A DNA stretch of 48,757 bases from Desulfofundulus thermobenzoicus (GCF_009428905.1 NZ_WHYR01000026.1:1-48757), one strand, 5' to 3'. Positions 18,398 to 27,669 are shown, counted from the first letter of the stretch. Program-made: numbers and translations. The notes: a model not told the origin generated them from the letters alone.

Positions 18398-19741
18398 ATG
18401 ATCCATAAGTTTATTTTTAACGGGCAGCGTATGGTGCTGGATGTGAATAGCGGCGCGCTGCACCTGGTGGATGAGCTGACCTGGCACCTGCTGGATGACT
18501 ACGAAAAACATGATGGCCGTGAGCTGGTGGACAAATATTCCCGGCGGTACCCCCGGGTGGAGGTGGAGGAGGCCCTGGAAGAGATCGCCGGGCTGGTGGG
18601 GGAAGGCCTTTTGTTTTCTCCCGACCCCCTTAACGGACATTATGACCCGCCACAAAACGAGGTGGTTAAAGCCCTGTGCCTGCACCTGGCCCATGACTGC
18701 AACCTGGCCTGCCGGTACTGCTTTGCCGGGCAGGGCCATTTCGGCGGTGACGGCGGCCTGATGCCCTTTACGGTGGGAAGGCAGGCGCTGGATTTTCTCT
18801 TTGCCGCTTCCGGTCCCCGGCGCCATGTGGAAGTGGACTTTTTCGGCGGCGAGCCGCTGCTCAATTTTAATGTACTGCGGGAACTGGTGGCCTACGGCCG
18901 CCGGCGGGCGGGGGAACTGGGCAAGATAATTAAATTTACGGTTACCACCAACGCCGTCCTGCTCACCCCGGCGATAGGGCGCTATTTCAATGAGGAAGGG
19001 CTGGCGGTGGTGCTCAGCCTGGACGGGCGGCCGCCGGTCCACGACGCCATGCGCCCTTTCCCCGGCGGTCGGGGCTCATACGACCTGGTGCTGAACAATA
19101 TACGCAACTTTGTGGCTTCCCGGCCGGGGGGGGAGTATTATGTGCGGGGTACCTTCACCAGGCACAACCTGGATTTTACCCGGGATGTCCTGCACCTGGC
19201 CGGTCTGGGCTTTGAGCACATTTCCATGGAACCGGTGGTGGCCCCCTGCGATGAGGATTATGCCCTGCAAATGGCGGACGTGCCCCGTATCTGTGCGGAA
19301 TACGAAAAGCTGGCCGGGCAATTGCTGGACCGGGCCGCGCGCGGCCGGAGGATTAACTTTTTCCACTTTAACATCGATCCGGACGGCGGGCCCTGCCTGC
19401 CCAGGCGTTTGACGGGCTGCGGGGCCGGGCGGGAATACCTGGCCGTTTCCCCCGATGGCAGGTTATATCCCTGCCACCAGTTTGTGGGCCGCCCGGGATA
19501 CTGCCTGGGTGATGTTTGGCAGGGTCTGGTTCACCCTGAACTGGTGGCGGAATTTCGTTCCTGTCACGTGTACAGCAAGGAGGACTGCCGTCAATGCTGG
19601 GCGCGCTTTTACTGTAGCGGCGGATGTCATGCCAACGCCCATGCCTTTCACGGCACCATCTTTAAACCTTATGAAGTTGCCTGCGCGCTGGTTAAAAAGA
19701 GAATTGAGTGCGCCCTTTATCTAAAGGCAGTGACCGCATGA
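18398..19741 (+). CDS. SCIFF radical SAM/SPASM maturase
   Basis: 447 residues. An N-terminal RRE-like peptide-recognition region (about residues 1-85, MIHKFIFNGQRMVLDVNSG) precedes the radical SAM core with CNLACRYCFAGQGHFGG (CxxxCxxC near residue 101) and FFGGEPLLNF. The C-terminal SPASM domain has cysteines in LTGCGAGREYLAV, YPCHQF, CRQCWARFYCSGGC and VACALVKKR that hold two more [4Fe-4S] clusters. It matches the family that cross-links SCIFF peptides (CteB-type), and lies directly downstream of the precursor. The ATG at 18398 follows GGGGGTAGCGGGAG. The reaction uses SAM to form a 5'-deoxyadenosyl radical and makes Cys thioether bonds in the precursor. Confidence 0.95.
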   Translation: MIHKFIFNGQRMVLDVNSGALHLVDELTWHLLDDYEKHDGRELVDKYSRRYPRVEVEEALEEIAGLVGEGLLFSPDPLNGHYDPPQNEVVKALCLHLAHDCNLACRYCFAGQGHFGGDGGLMPFTVGRQALDFLFAASGPRRHVEVDFFGGEPLLNFNVLRELVAYGRRRAGELGKIIKFTVTTNAVLLTPAIGRYFNEEGLAVVLSLDGRPPVHDAMRPFPGGRGSYDLVLNNIRNFVASRPGGEYYVRGTFTRHNLDFTRDVLHLAGLGFEHISMEPVVAPCDEDYALQMADVPRICAEYEKLAGQLLDRAARGRRINFFHFNIDPDGGPCLPRRLTGCGAGREYLAVSPDGRLYPCHQFVGRPGYCLGDVWQGLVHPELVAEFRSCHVYSKEDCRQCWARFYCSGGCHANAHAFHGTIFKPYEVACALVKKRIECALYLKAVTA

Positions 19742-19851
19742 TGCCCTTTTCCTTATTCTACTGAGTCCGGCGTAATAACCCGCCGAAAACAAACAATTTT
19801 CCGGGAAAAATCGACCATATTCAACTTGAAAGGCTTTTTACTGGGCAAGTC

Positions 19852-19951
19852 TTGACATGGTAATATCAGCATATATAGGCCATGAAGAGACTTGTTTTAT
19901 TATTAACCGCCAGACAACTCACCCGTTGAATACGAGTTGCCGGTTGTCTGG
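19852..19951 (+). promoter_or_regulatory. SigA-type promoter and leader hairpin of the M23 peptidase gene
   Basis: TTGACA (19852-19857) and TATAGG (19874-19879) are 16 bases apart. The transcribed leader then holds a dyad, CCAGACAAC (19910-19918) with GTTGTCTGG (19943-19951), before GGAGG and the ATG at 19986. Confidence 0.65.
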
Positions 19952-19985
19952 GTTTGACACCATATTTTACACCGGAGGAAAGCTC

Positions 19986-21449
19986 ATGTTCTCCCGTTCG
20001 GTCGGTGGTTTTTTTAATGGAAAAAAGAGTATAAGCTGCTTGCTCCGCTGGATAAAAGGCCGGCTTTTACCGCCGTTGGAACATATCCACTTAATCGATT
20101 CCGGACAAAAAATTTTAAAAAGGTTAATGATAGACGATCCCCTTACACCGGCCCAGGTGCTCTGCCTGGTGGCCATAACCATTTTGCTGATGACCTTCCT
20201 GCCCATAACGGCCAGTGCCTTTAATTCCTGGGCGCTGGTGGTTGATGGACGGGTGCTGGCCGTTTCTCCCAACCGCGGGGTATTGGACAGGGCCGTGTCA
20301 GAAGGGCTGGCCGGCCGGGGCGCGGGGGCGGCCGGAGTGCATCAGCTGGTCATACGCCGGGCCGTGCCCGGTGAAGGGCCCCTCTTTACGGACGAACGGC
20401 GCCTGGAGGATGTGCTGGCCGCTTACCTGTTCCCGCAGGCCGGTGGAACAGAGCTGCTGGTTGATGGAGAGGCCAAACTGGTGGTGCGGGACCGGCAGGT
20501 GGCGGCAGCACTCCTGGAAGCTTTAAAGAAAGAGTACACCGTAGGCGGCGGTGTGGTAACACTGGCCGGTAACGTGTCCTTCAGGGATGTGCGGGTACCC
20601 CGGGAGCGCATTATGGATTTTGACGAAGCCCTGTCCTTTTTAAAGACTGGTGGAAAGAATACTGCCAGATATATTGTACGGGCGGGAGATACCCTCTGGG
20701 ACATTGCCTCCAGGTGCGGGGTTTCTATGGAGGAGTTGCAACTGGCTAATCCCGGGTTAACCCCGGAGAAATTGCAAATCGGGCAGGTAATAAATACAAA
20801 CCGCGCCGCACCGGTGATCAACGTGATCTGCAACGTGCAGCAGACCGAACAGGAAGAAATACCCTTTGCGGTGGAACAACGCAAGGACGACGAACTGTAC
20901 CGCGGTCAAACCAGGATGTTGCAGCCGGGCAGGCCGGGTCTGGAGGAGGTAACATATCAGGTTACATACCTGAACGGGAAGGAAGTAAGACGGGATGTCC
21001 TGTCCAGAAGGGTGGTCCGGGAAAGCCAGAATCAGGTGGTGGCGGTGGGTTCACGGGTGATGCTGGCCTCCCGTTCCGGGGTTGGCGCCCGCCTGGCCTG
21101 GCCTGTGGTGGGGTCTGTGAGCTCCCCCTTTGGACAGCGCTGGGGACGGTTGCATACGGGGATGGACATTACCGCCGGAACCGGCACCCCGGTAAGGGCC
21201 GCCGGAGCCGGCCGGGTGATCGGCGCCGGGTGGGAAGGCAGTTATGGCAACTGTGTGGAAGTATATCACGGCGACGGGGTGACCACCCGCTATGCCCATC
21301 TTTCCAGCATTAGCGTGGTGGCCGGCCAGCAGGTTGAACGGGGGCAGTTGCTGGGCCGGGTGGGCAGCACGGGGAATGCCACCGGGCCGCACCTGCACTT
21401 TGAAGTGCTGGTAAACGGGCGGCCCGTGAATCCGGCCAGGTTTTTGTAG
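19986..21449 (+). CDS. M23 family metallopeptidase with LysM and G5 domains
   Basis: 487 residues. A membrane segment (about residues 58-78, VLCLVAITILLMTFLPITA) anchors or exports the protein. Further on are a LysM domain (YIVRAGDTLWDIASRCGV, about residues 222-265), a G5 domain (about 285-350) and a C-terminal M23 peptidase domain with all zinc-site motifs (HTGMDITA, HxxxD; and GPHLHFEV, HxH). Such proteins hydrolyse peptidoglycan cross-links outside the membrane; the LysM-G5-M23 layout resembles cell-wall/spore morphogenesis enzymes in Firmicutes. The ATG at 19986 follows CGGAGGAAAG; upstream in-frame codons lie in the promoter region. A terminator follows. Confidence 0.92.
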   Translation: MFSRSVGGFFNGKKSISCLLRWIKGRLLPPLEHIHLIDSGQKILKRLMIDDPLTPAQVLCLVAITILLMTFLPITASAFNSWALVVDGRVLAVSPNRGVLDRAVSEGLAGRGAGAAGVHQLVIRRAVPGEGPLFTDERRLEDVLAAYLFPQAGGTELLVDGEAKLVVRDRQVAAALLEALKKEYTVGGGVVTLAGNVSFRDVRVPRERIMDFDEALSFLKTGGKNTARYIVRAGDTLWDIASRCGVSMEELQLANPGLTPEKLQIGQVINTNRAAPVINVICNVQQTEQEEIPFAVEQRKDDELYRGQTRMLQPGRPGLEEVTYQVTYLNGKEVRRDVLSRRVVRESQNQVVAVGSRVMLASRSGVGARLAWPVVGSVSSPFGQRWGRLHTGMDITAGTGTPVRAAGAGRVIGAGWEGSYGNCVEVYHGDGVTTRYAHLSSISVVAGQQVERGQLLGRVGSTGNATGPHLHFEVLVNGRPVNPARFL

Positions 21450-21582
21450 GAAGGGAGACCTGGTTATATGGGTTATGCTGGTTTTAAACGGTAGAGGGAC
21501 ATGCGTATACTTATGCCAGGGGTTTTCTTGCAGCAATGCCGCGGCATGGCAAGGCTCCCCGGCACTTGAACCGGAAAACAAT

Positions 21583-21612
21583 GTAAACCCATCCTGTACA
21601 GGGTGGGTTTAC
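21583..21612 (+). terminator. Hairpin terminator after the M23 peptidase gene
   Basis: GTAAACCCA and TGGGTTTAC close a nearly perfect 14-bp dyad centred on CCTGTACAGG. The trailing T-run is short (TGTTTAAA). Confidence 0.65.
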
Positions 21613-21698
21613 TGTTTAAAGATTCATGGCACCCGGGCGTGATTCAGGGCAGGAATAAATTCCACCGGAACGAATAGTAAGGATTGGGAGGATTAAGG

Positions 21699-24023
21699 TT
21701 GGTTAAGGACCTTTACGGGGAGGGAAATTGCTTGTCGTACATACAGCAAGACATTCTTTCTCATTCCATGAATTCTCCCCCAAATGCAGTTAGTAACGAG
21801 AGTAAAAGCCAGTACAAAGGGATTGAGCGTTGCTTTGACATTCCCTTTGTTACCGAACTGGCATTAAGGGAAAAACAGATCCAGCAAAACTACCGCCCGG
21901 TTATTGCCGTACACAAATGGTTTGCCCGCCGGCCGGGCACGCTTTTTCGTGCTTTGATTCTTTCCGAGTTTGTTGGCGGGGACTTGCGGACCAATTACTA
22001 CCGGTCGCACAATTTGAATGGGCTACGGGTTGCCGATCCCTTCATGGGCGGCGGGACGCCCCTGCTTGAGGCCAACCGGGTGGGGTGCGACGTTACCGGC
22101 TATGACATCAACCCCATGGCCTACTGGATTGTCCGCCAGGAGATTCAGCAACTGGACCTGGACGCCTACAGGAAAGCAGCATCTGCTGCCGGTGATTGGC
22201 TGGAAAGAAAGATAGGTTTTTTATACCGGACCAGATGTATATACTGCAACAACCAGGAAGCTCACGTTAAATATTTTCTCTGGGTCAAAAAAAAGCGCTG
22301 CACGGCGTGTCACCGGGAGTTTGACCTTTTCCCTGGCTATCTGGTGGCGGAAAACAGGCGGCACCCGAAAAACGTGATCATTTGCTGGCATTGCGGCCTG
22401 TTGAATGAGATAGATGACAGGCGCCAGCCGGGGAAATGCAGTGGGTGCGGAGCAAGGCTTGTTCTTGCCGGCCCGGCCGGCCGGAACCGGTGCACCTGTC
22501 CCCATTGTGGTAAGGAAAACCACTATCCCGACGCATTATCAGGACCCCCGGAACACCGCTTGTTTGCCATTGAATACCACTGCCCCCGTTGCCGTCCCAA
22601 ACATCAAGGGCGTTTCTTTAAAAATCCCGATGAACAGGATTATTTAAGATACAGGCAGGCCGTGGACATGTGGCAATCCATAGAGCCCCTCTACGTGCCC
22701 GATGATCCGATCCCTCCGGGAGATGAAACCGACCGTTTACACCGGTGGGGTTATCATCACTACCGGGAGATGTTTAACGAGCGGCAGCTATTGGGAATGG
22801 AGCTTATTTGCCGGTTGGTGGATAAGCAGGGTGATCGCAAAATAAGGGAAGCATTGGCCACAAACCTTTCGGATCTGCTTCGTTATCAAAATATGCTTTG
22901 CCGGTACGATTCTTATGCCCTGAAATCACTGGATATCTTTTCCGTACACGGCTTTCCGGTGGGCCTGATTCAATGTGAATCAAATCTTCTGGGGATAAAA
23001 AGCGATCGCGGTACCAATGTTGGAAGCGGCGGTTGGCAGAACATAGTGGACAAATTTTTTAAGGCCAAGCAGTATTGCCAGCATCCCTTTGAAGTTGCGT
23101 ATCAAAACGGTCGAAAAAGGATTATTCATATCCCCGGGGAGTGGATCGGGGAAAAGAGATATTCTGCCGGGGGATTCGAATGTAAAAAGGTAAAATTGTG
23201 CTGTGAAAGTGCTACTATTGCCGAACTGCCCGTAAACAGTTTGGATATGGTAATCACAGACCCGCCGTATTATGCCAACGTTCAATACGCTGAATTAATG
23301 GATTTCTGCTATGTATGGTTGCGGCGCTTAATGGGCAAAGATGACCCTGCCTTTGCCCCTTTAACCACCAGGAATGAAAATGAATTAACAGGTAATGCCA
23401 CCATGGATCGGGGGCTTGATTATTTTACCGAAGGGCTGTCCACAGTTTTTTGCCGCTTCGCGGCTGCCCTGAAACCGGGCCTGCCCTTCGTTTTTACCTT
23501 TCATCATAACTCTATCGATGCCTACTATCCCGTGGCAGTAGCCCTTTTGGATGCCGGGCTTGTTTGTACCGCTTCCATACCCTGCCCTGCTGAGATGAGT
23601 GCTTCGATTCATATTAACGGCACAGGCTCGTCCATTGTGGATACGGTTTTCGTAAGCCGGGCTACCGGTACGGTTTCCCGCCGTACTCTGGCCAGGGACG
23701 CTGCGCAGGTTGCCAATCTTGTGCTGGAAGACCTGGAGCAATTAAAAGCAGGTGGCGTTAAACCCACACAGGGAGACGCCCGCTGCCTGCTGTATGGTCA
23801 TCTGACACGCCTGGCCGTCTGGCATCTTCGCCCCTGCTGGGATAAGGGTGACCGGTGGACGGTCAAGCTGGACCGGGTTGCCAATTTTATAAAAGAAATG
23901 GGTGGGCCAAGGGCAATTGAAATGCATTTACCAGAGGACTTGCACGTGCGTTCAAAAAAATGGGTAATGGTCAGGGAAGGAGATCTACGCTATGGAGATG
24001 GACCGGATGAAATACCCTTTTGA
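21699..24023 (+). CDS. DNA methyltransferase with zinc-ribbon insert (DUF1156-like)
   Basis: About 774 residues. Motif I is VADPFMGGGTPLLEA (near residue 115) and motif IV DPPYYANVQYAELMDFCYVWLRR (near residue 525). The order I-then-IV with a large insert between is that of an amino-DNA methyltransferase (N6-adenine or N4-cytosine). The insert holds six CxxC pairs (CIYC, CTAC, CWHC, CSGC, CPHC, CPRC), that is about three zinc ribbons, and is the likely DNA recognition region. The N-terminus (FDIPFVTELALREKQI and HKWFARRPGTLFRALIL) resembles the DUF1156-type methylases. The TTG at 21699 is chosen for GGGAGG seven bases before. Its last 32 bases overlap the next gene, a nuclease-like protein; together they look like a restriction-modification pair. 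Methylation target unknown. Confidence 0.85.
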   Translation: MVKDLYGEGNCLSYIQQDILSHSMNSPPNAVSNESKSQYKGIERCFDIPFVTELALREKQIQQNYRPVIAVHKWFARRPGTLFRALILSEFVGGDLRTNYYRSHNLNGLRVADPFMGGGTPLLEANRVGCDVTGYDINPMAYWIVRQEIQQLDLDAYRKAASAAGDWLERKIGFLYRTRCIYCNNQEAHVKYFLWVKKKRCTACHREFDLFPGYLVAENRRHPKNVIICWHCGLLNEIDDRRQPGKCSGCGARLVLAGPAGRNRCTCPHCGKENHYPDALSGPPEHRLFAIEYHCPRCRPKHQGRFFKNPDEQDYLRYRQAVDMWQSIEPLYVPDDPIPPGDETDRLHRWGYHHYREMFNERQLLGMELICRLVDKQGDRKIREALATNLSDLLRYQNMLCRYDSYALKSLDIFSVHGFPVGLIQCESNLLGIKSDRGTNVGSGGWQNIVDKFFKAKQYCQHPFEVAYQNGRKRIIHIPGEWIGEKRYSAGGFECKKVKLCCESATIAELPVNSLDMVITDPPYYANVQYAELMDFCYVWLRRLMGKDDPAFAPLTTRNENELTGNATMDRGLDYFTEGLSTVFCRFAAALKPGLPFVFTFHHNSIDAYYPVAVALLDAGLVCTASIPCPAEMSASIHINGTGSSIVDTVFVSRATGTVSRRTLARDAAQVANLVLEDLEQLKAGGVKPTQGDARCLLYGHLTRLAVWHLRPCWDKGDRWTVKLDRVANFIKEMGGPRAIEMHLPEDLHVRSKKWVMVREGDLRYGDGPDEIPF

Positions 24024-25037
24024 AGCTTCATTTGCCGAGATCATGGCCAACCCCGATCCCTTTGTTTCTATGATCTTTTCGTCACTGGAGTCAGAATTTC
24101 TTGTTTTGCCGAAAGGGCACGGTTTTATAGAATACCCGGATTTTGAGAAGGCCTACGAGGCGCTGAAAAGGGCAACCTGCGGCTTTACCACCTGGGATTC
24201 AGCGGAACTGGCTGAAACAGTGCGAAAGACACCCCTTTGTTTGATTGTCCTGCGCACGATCCTCGGTTTTACTCCGCCGGAATGGGCATATATTGCTACC
24301 AGGAGAACGGGTGTGGCGATAACCCAGGGTTTTGCCCGTGCCCTGGACCGCAAAATCAGAATGGCGCCTTTTTCCCCTTTACACTTGACAAAGGTTACAG
24401 AACAAGGACTGGTGGCGTTAATCGAAACAGCGGTACAATTGCTGCTTTCCCCTCCTTTGACAGCGGGCTCCGGTGAGTTGCACCGGCTCGAAAAAGCGGA
24501 TACAAAGGAGGGTATATACTCCGTGCAAAGCCTGGCCGGGTTGGGAGTTCCCTATGCCATGCTGTTATATGAGCGGTTGCTGGGAAGACCATTTGCAGGG
24601 CATCGTGATTCGGTTTCGAACTGGTTGGTGACAGCCTTGAATCGGCCATTGAAGATATACTTGCCAGGGCGGGAATCAGCTATCGTAAAACCAGGCGGGC
24701 CGAAAAAATTCCCGGCTTTGATCAGGCACCCGACTTTATAATTCCCGACGAATTCAACCCGCAGGTAGTCATTGAGGCCAAAATTACTGAAGATGACGGC
24801 ACGGCCAGGGACAAGATAACCCGCATACAGCACCTGGCCAGCTTGAGTACCCGGAGTGGTTCAGATGGGATTCTTCGCTTCGAAGTTGTTGCCTGTATTG
24901 CCGGCCGCGGTTTTGGCGTGCGCCGGGAGGATATAAAGAAGCTAATCCTGGCCACGCGGGGGAAAGTTTTCACTTTAAAGACTTTGGACAGGCTCGTTGA
25001 TTATACCCGTTTACGTGAGTTTCGTGTGAAAAAATAG
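23992..25037 (+). pseudogene. Restriction-endonuclease-like gene broken by a frameshift
   Basis: Translation runs from an ATG at 23992 (AAGGAG eight bases before) through LGRPFAGHRDSVS, then fails. The natural continuation, LVGDSLESAIEDILARAG, is in the frame starting two bases on. One missing base near 24618-24620 (TTTCGAACTGG, expected TCG GAA CTG) restores a single frame to a stop at 25035-25037. The downstream part has a PD-(D/E)xK nuclease core: PDFIIPDEFNP, then VVIEAKITEDDGTARDK. The full product would be about 348 residues. As read, the catalytic domain is lost and the methyltransferase would be an orphan. It is either a true inactivation or a sequencing error. No named restriction family recognised. 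Confidence 0.8.
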
Positions 25038-25129
25038 CAGAGTTACAGGAAAAAGTTTTGGTCATATGCTATACTTCCTGTAAATAAGGTATACAGCCCA
25101 CTTTGGAGAATGGTAGGGTGTGAAAAAAC

Positions 25130-25255
25130 CAAACCTATCCAAAGGAAGACCAATACCCGAGTGCCATCGCCTGCCTGAAAAAGGAGCTGGAAGAGTGCCT
25201 GGCACACCTCGCTCTTCCTCCGGCCCACCATAAAGCTGCGGGAACTACAAAACCT
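25130..25255 (+). mobile_element. Remnant of an IS256-type (Mutator) transposase
   Basis: A 42-codon open stretch reads YPSAIACLKKELEECLAHL then LPPAHHKAAGTTKPESG. It resembles the C-terminal region of IS256-family transposases (pattern YPxAxxCLxxxLEECLxxLxxPxxHxxxIRTTN), but the rest of the gene is gone and IRTTN has become AGTTK. No inverted repeats were found around it. It indicates an old insertion next to the broken nuclease gene. Confidence 0.65.
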
Positions 25256-25270
25256 GAAAGCGGCAGATTT

Positions 25271-25831
25271 TTGAGCAAAGAGGCCCGTTTGCCCCAAAGG
25301 GGTGGCGGGCCTTTAATATTGAAACTTGCCTGCCAGATGTTGTATAATCTCAATGAAATTCACTTTCTTGAACTGGAGAAAGTGAAAAAGCTGGGCCGGA
25401 TGCCTAAAAACGCCCTGGAGGCCTGGCTAATGTATCTGAACAACCTTCCGGGCGAGGAACTGGAGGCGATGCCGGTGGAAGTGCCGGGACTGAAAAAGGC
25501 GTTGACCATTGAAGAAATTTTCAAGAAGAGCGAGAAAGAGCGCCGCCTCTACGAACTGCGGGAAAAGGCTATTCGGGACGAAATTTCTATGGTGGCCGGA
25601 GCCGAAGAGAGAGGCATGGCTAAAGGTAGGATTGAAGGTAGGATTGAAGGTTTGGTAGAAAAAGCCCGCGATTCCATCAACCGGTTGCTGCAAAAACGAT
25701 TCGCATCCGTAGCCAGCGAATTACAAAACAACATCGACCAGATAACCGATTTAGAAACCCTTGACCGCATTTACGACCGGTTGCTTGATGCTGAAACGCC
25801 GGAGCAGGCACGACAGGCAGTCCTGTCTTAA
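25271..25831 (+). pseudogene. N-terminally truncated Rpn-family (PD-(D/E)xK transposase-like) protein
   Basis: 186 codons. From about residue 30 it matches the C-terminal half of Rpn-family recombination-promoting nucleases: EIHFLELEKVKKL, WLMYLNNLPGEELEAM, then ELREKAIRDEISMVAGAEERG and a charged helix with duplicated GRIEGRIEG. The N-terminal nuclease domain is missing, and the frame is fused in phase to the IS256 remnant upstream, with no ribosome binding site at the ATG. It is probably a decayed fragment produced by recombination. Such proteins nick DNA and aid horizontal exchange when intact; this one cannot. Confidence 0.7.
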
Positions 25832-25845
25832 TTGCCCGGGGAAGT

Positions 25846-25855
25846 GTGGTATAAT
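25846..25855 (+). promoter_or_regulatory. Extended -10 promoter of the TPR protein gene
   Basis: TGTGGTATAAT gives a perfect TATAAT (25850-25855) with the extended TGN element. No good -35 is seen. It lies 38 bases before the GTG start. Confidence 0.55.
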
Positions 25856-25892
25856 TGGCGGGAAAGCAATTTAAAGAAAGAGGGTTGTAAGC

Positions 25893-26474
25893 GTGGCTTT
25901 TTCCTATAGTGCCCACAGAAAACGCCGCCAGCGGATGGTGTTTATCGTTCTTACCGTTTTTCTTTCCCTGGGTTTGCTGGGGACATCCATCGGCTGGCTG
26001 TTTGACCGGCCCTCTTCCGTCCCTCCGGCCGGAACGGTGCCGCAGGCGCCTGATCAGCTGATTGCCGATCTGGAATCCCGGGCAAAGGCCAATCCCAATG
26101 ACGCGGCTATAGCGGCCCAGCTGGCCCGGGCATACCAGGATGCCGGCAAAATCGAACAGGCCGTCCAGGCGTACCAGAAGGCGCTGCAGCTGGATCCGGC
26201 CAGCAGTGAAATGCGGGTAAACCTGGCCCTGGACCAGTTCTTGCTGGGCCAGTACGACCGGGCTGCAGACAACCTGAAGGAAGAGATCGGGCGCAACCCC
26301 GGCAATGCCCTGGCACATTATTACTACGGCCAGGTGCTGGCCCTGGGCAAAGGTGATTACCGGAAAGGCATAGAGGAGTTGCAAAAGTACGTGGACCTGG
26401 CCGAAGACGGTGATGACGTGGCCAAGGCAAAGCAAATGATTCAGGAGTGGCAGGCACACCTCAAGAAACAGTAA
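25893..26474 (+). CDS. Membrane-anchored TPR protein
   Basis: 193 residues. A short basic start is followed by a membrane helix (about residues 15-37, MVFIVLTVFLSLGLLGTSIGW) and three to four TPR units (AAIAAQLARAYQDAGKIEQAVQAY..., then GQYDRAADNLKEE... and GDYRKGIEELQKYVDLA). The TPR part is outside the membrane. The GTG at 25893 follows AGAGGG. This layout is common in Firmicutes for assembly scaffolds near cell-envelope genes. The following genes encode a membrane metallopeptidase and MurA, so an envelope role is plausible. Partner unknown. Confidence 0.82.
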   Translation: MAFSYSAHRKRRQRMVFIVLTVFLSLGLLGTSIGWLFDRPSSVPPAGTVPQAPDQLIADLESRAKANPNDAAIAAQLARAYQDAGKIEQAVQAYQKALQLDPASSEMRVNLALDQFLLGQYDRAADNLKEEIGRNPGNALAHYYYGQVLALGKGDYRKGIEELQKYVDLAEDGDDVAKAKQMIQEWQAHLKKQ

Positions 26475-26552
26475 CTACCGGCGGCATGGCTCCCGTGGAA
26501 AATATTTGCTGGCCACCTGCAATTTCCTCTAGGAAAGGGAACCGGAGAAAGT

Positions 26553-26605
26553 TATAATATAGTGGCAACCCTTTGGTGCAAAAAGGGCCGGAAAAGGCCC
26601 TTTTT
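26553..26605 (+). promoter_or_regulatory. TATAAT box followed directly by an intrinsic terminator
   Basis: A perfect TATAAT (26553-26558) lies 21 bases before the hairpin AAAAGGGCC-ggaaaa-GGCCCTTTTT (26581-26605). The terminator ends transcription of the TPR gene; the TATAAT may be chance or may mark a very short or attenuated transcript before the peptidase gene. Confidence 0.6.
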
Positions 26606-26640
26606 GATTATACGATTAATCAATCAGGCAGGTGATTGAG

Positions 26641-27615
26641 GTGAACTGGCAGCCTGCTCTGGACCCTGTTCCCGCTCCCGCTCCCGGCCGGGGACGGCCG
26701 TTTCTCTGGCTGGGAGTGAAATTGCTGGCGCTGGTGGTCCTTTTGACCCTGATGCTCTGTCTGCGCCTGTCCGGCCAGCTGCGGGGTTATCTATACGGCG
26801 TATTCCGGGAGATGGCCCGGGCGCAGGTGATGCTTTCCACCCGCCACTGGCTCACCCTTTCCAGCCCCCATTTCATTGTCCGCTACCAGCCTGAGGATGC
26901 GGGCAGCGCGCGTCTGGTGCTCAAAACGGCAGAGCGTTTTTATGAGCCGGTATTCCGGGATTTTCCCGTGGCCCCTTCCGGAAAAATTCCGCTCATTATT
27001 CATCCCAGCAGGGAATCCCTCAACGCCGCCTTCGGCTGGCCGGCCAGTGAAAGTGCCATGGGGGTATACTGGGCCGGGGTTATACGTATCCTTTCACCGG
27101 CGGATTGGGTGGAGGCAAAGGATCCGGCGCAGGTGGAAGAAATTTTTGTTTCCGCCGGTCCGGTGGCCCATGAACTGACCCACCTGGTGGTGGATTACCA
27201 GGCCCGGGGCAACGTGCCCCGCTGGTTTACAGAAGGCCTGGCCCAGTATGAGGAGTATAAACTGACCGGATTTCGTTTTTCCGCCGTACCGGAGGATTTA
27301 TCCGACCGGCCGCCCTACTCTTTTACCGCCATGGACCGGGACTTCGACCGGTTGCCCGACCAGAATCTGGCCTACCGGCAATCCTTTTCGGCTGTGGAAT
27401 ACCTGGTGGCAGTCTACGGGGAAAAGAGCCTGCATACAATTTTAACAAAACTGGGTCAGGGATGGGATATGGAGCGGGCACTCCAGGCGGTTACCGGTCT
27501 GGATCTAGAAGGGTTTACCACGGCATGGCGCCAGTGGGCCGGGCAAAACCAAACTCCCCAAAACCCGAGAGTTGCCGGAAAAAGCAATTTTGAAGCAGGA
27601 ATTGCCGTCCGGTAG
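26641..27615 (+). CDS. Membrane-bound gluzincin metallopeptidase (peptidase MA type)
   Basis: About 324 residues. A membrane helix at residues about 22-44 (FLWLGVKLLALVVLLTLML) places the catalytic domain outside. The domain has the zinc motif HELTH (near residue 178, in VAHELTHLVVDYQ) and the third ligand Glu in WFTEGLAQYEEY, as in the peptidase MA-like group. The GTG at 26641 is favoured because AGGTGAT just before it fits the 16S rRNA tail; a GTG at 26632 is also in frame. Residues 50-160 form a family-typical N-terminal lobe (SPHFIVRY). The peptide substrate is unknown. Confidence 0.85.
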   Translation: MNWQPALDPVPAPAPGRGRPFLWLGVKLLALVVLLTLMLCLRLSGQLRGYLYGVFREMARAQVMLSTRHWLTLSSPHFIVRYQPEDAGSARLVLKTAERFYEPVFRDFPVAPSGKIPLIIHPSRESLNAAFGWPASESAMGVYWAGVIRILSPADWVEAKDPAQVEEIFVSAGPVAHELTHLVVDYQARGNVPRWFTEGLAQYEEYKLTGFRFSAVPEDLSDRPPYSFTAMDRDFDRLPDQNLAYRQSFSAVEYLVAVYGEKSLHTILTKLGQGWDMERALQAVTGLDLEGFTTAWRQWAGQNQTPQNPRVAGKSNFEAGIAVR

Positions 27616-27669
27616 CGAGAATAAAAATGGGAGTTTATTCGTTCCTTAATGGCGGGGAGGAAAAAGGGT

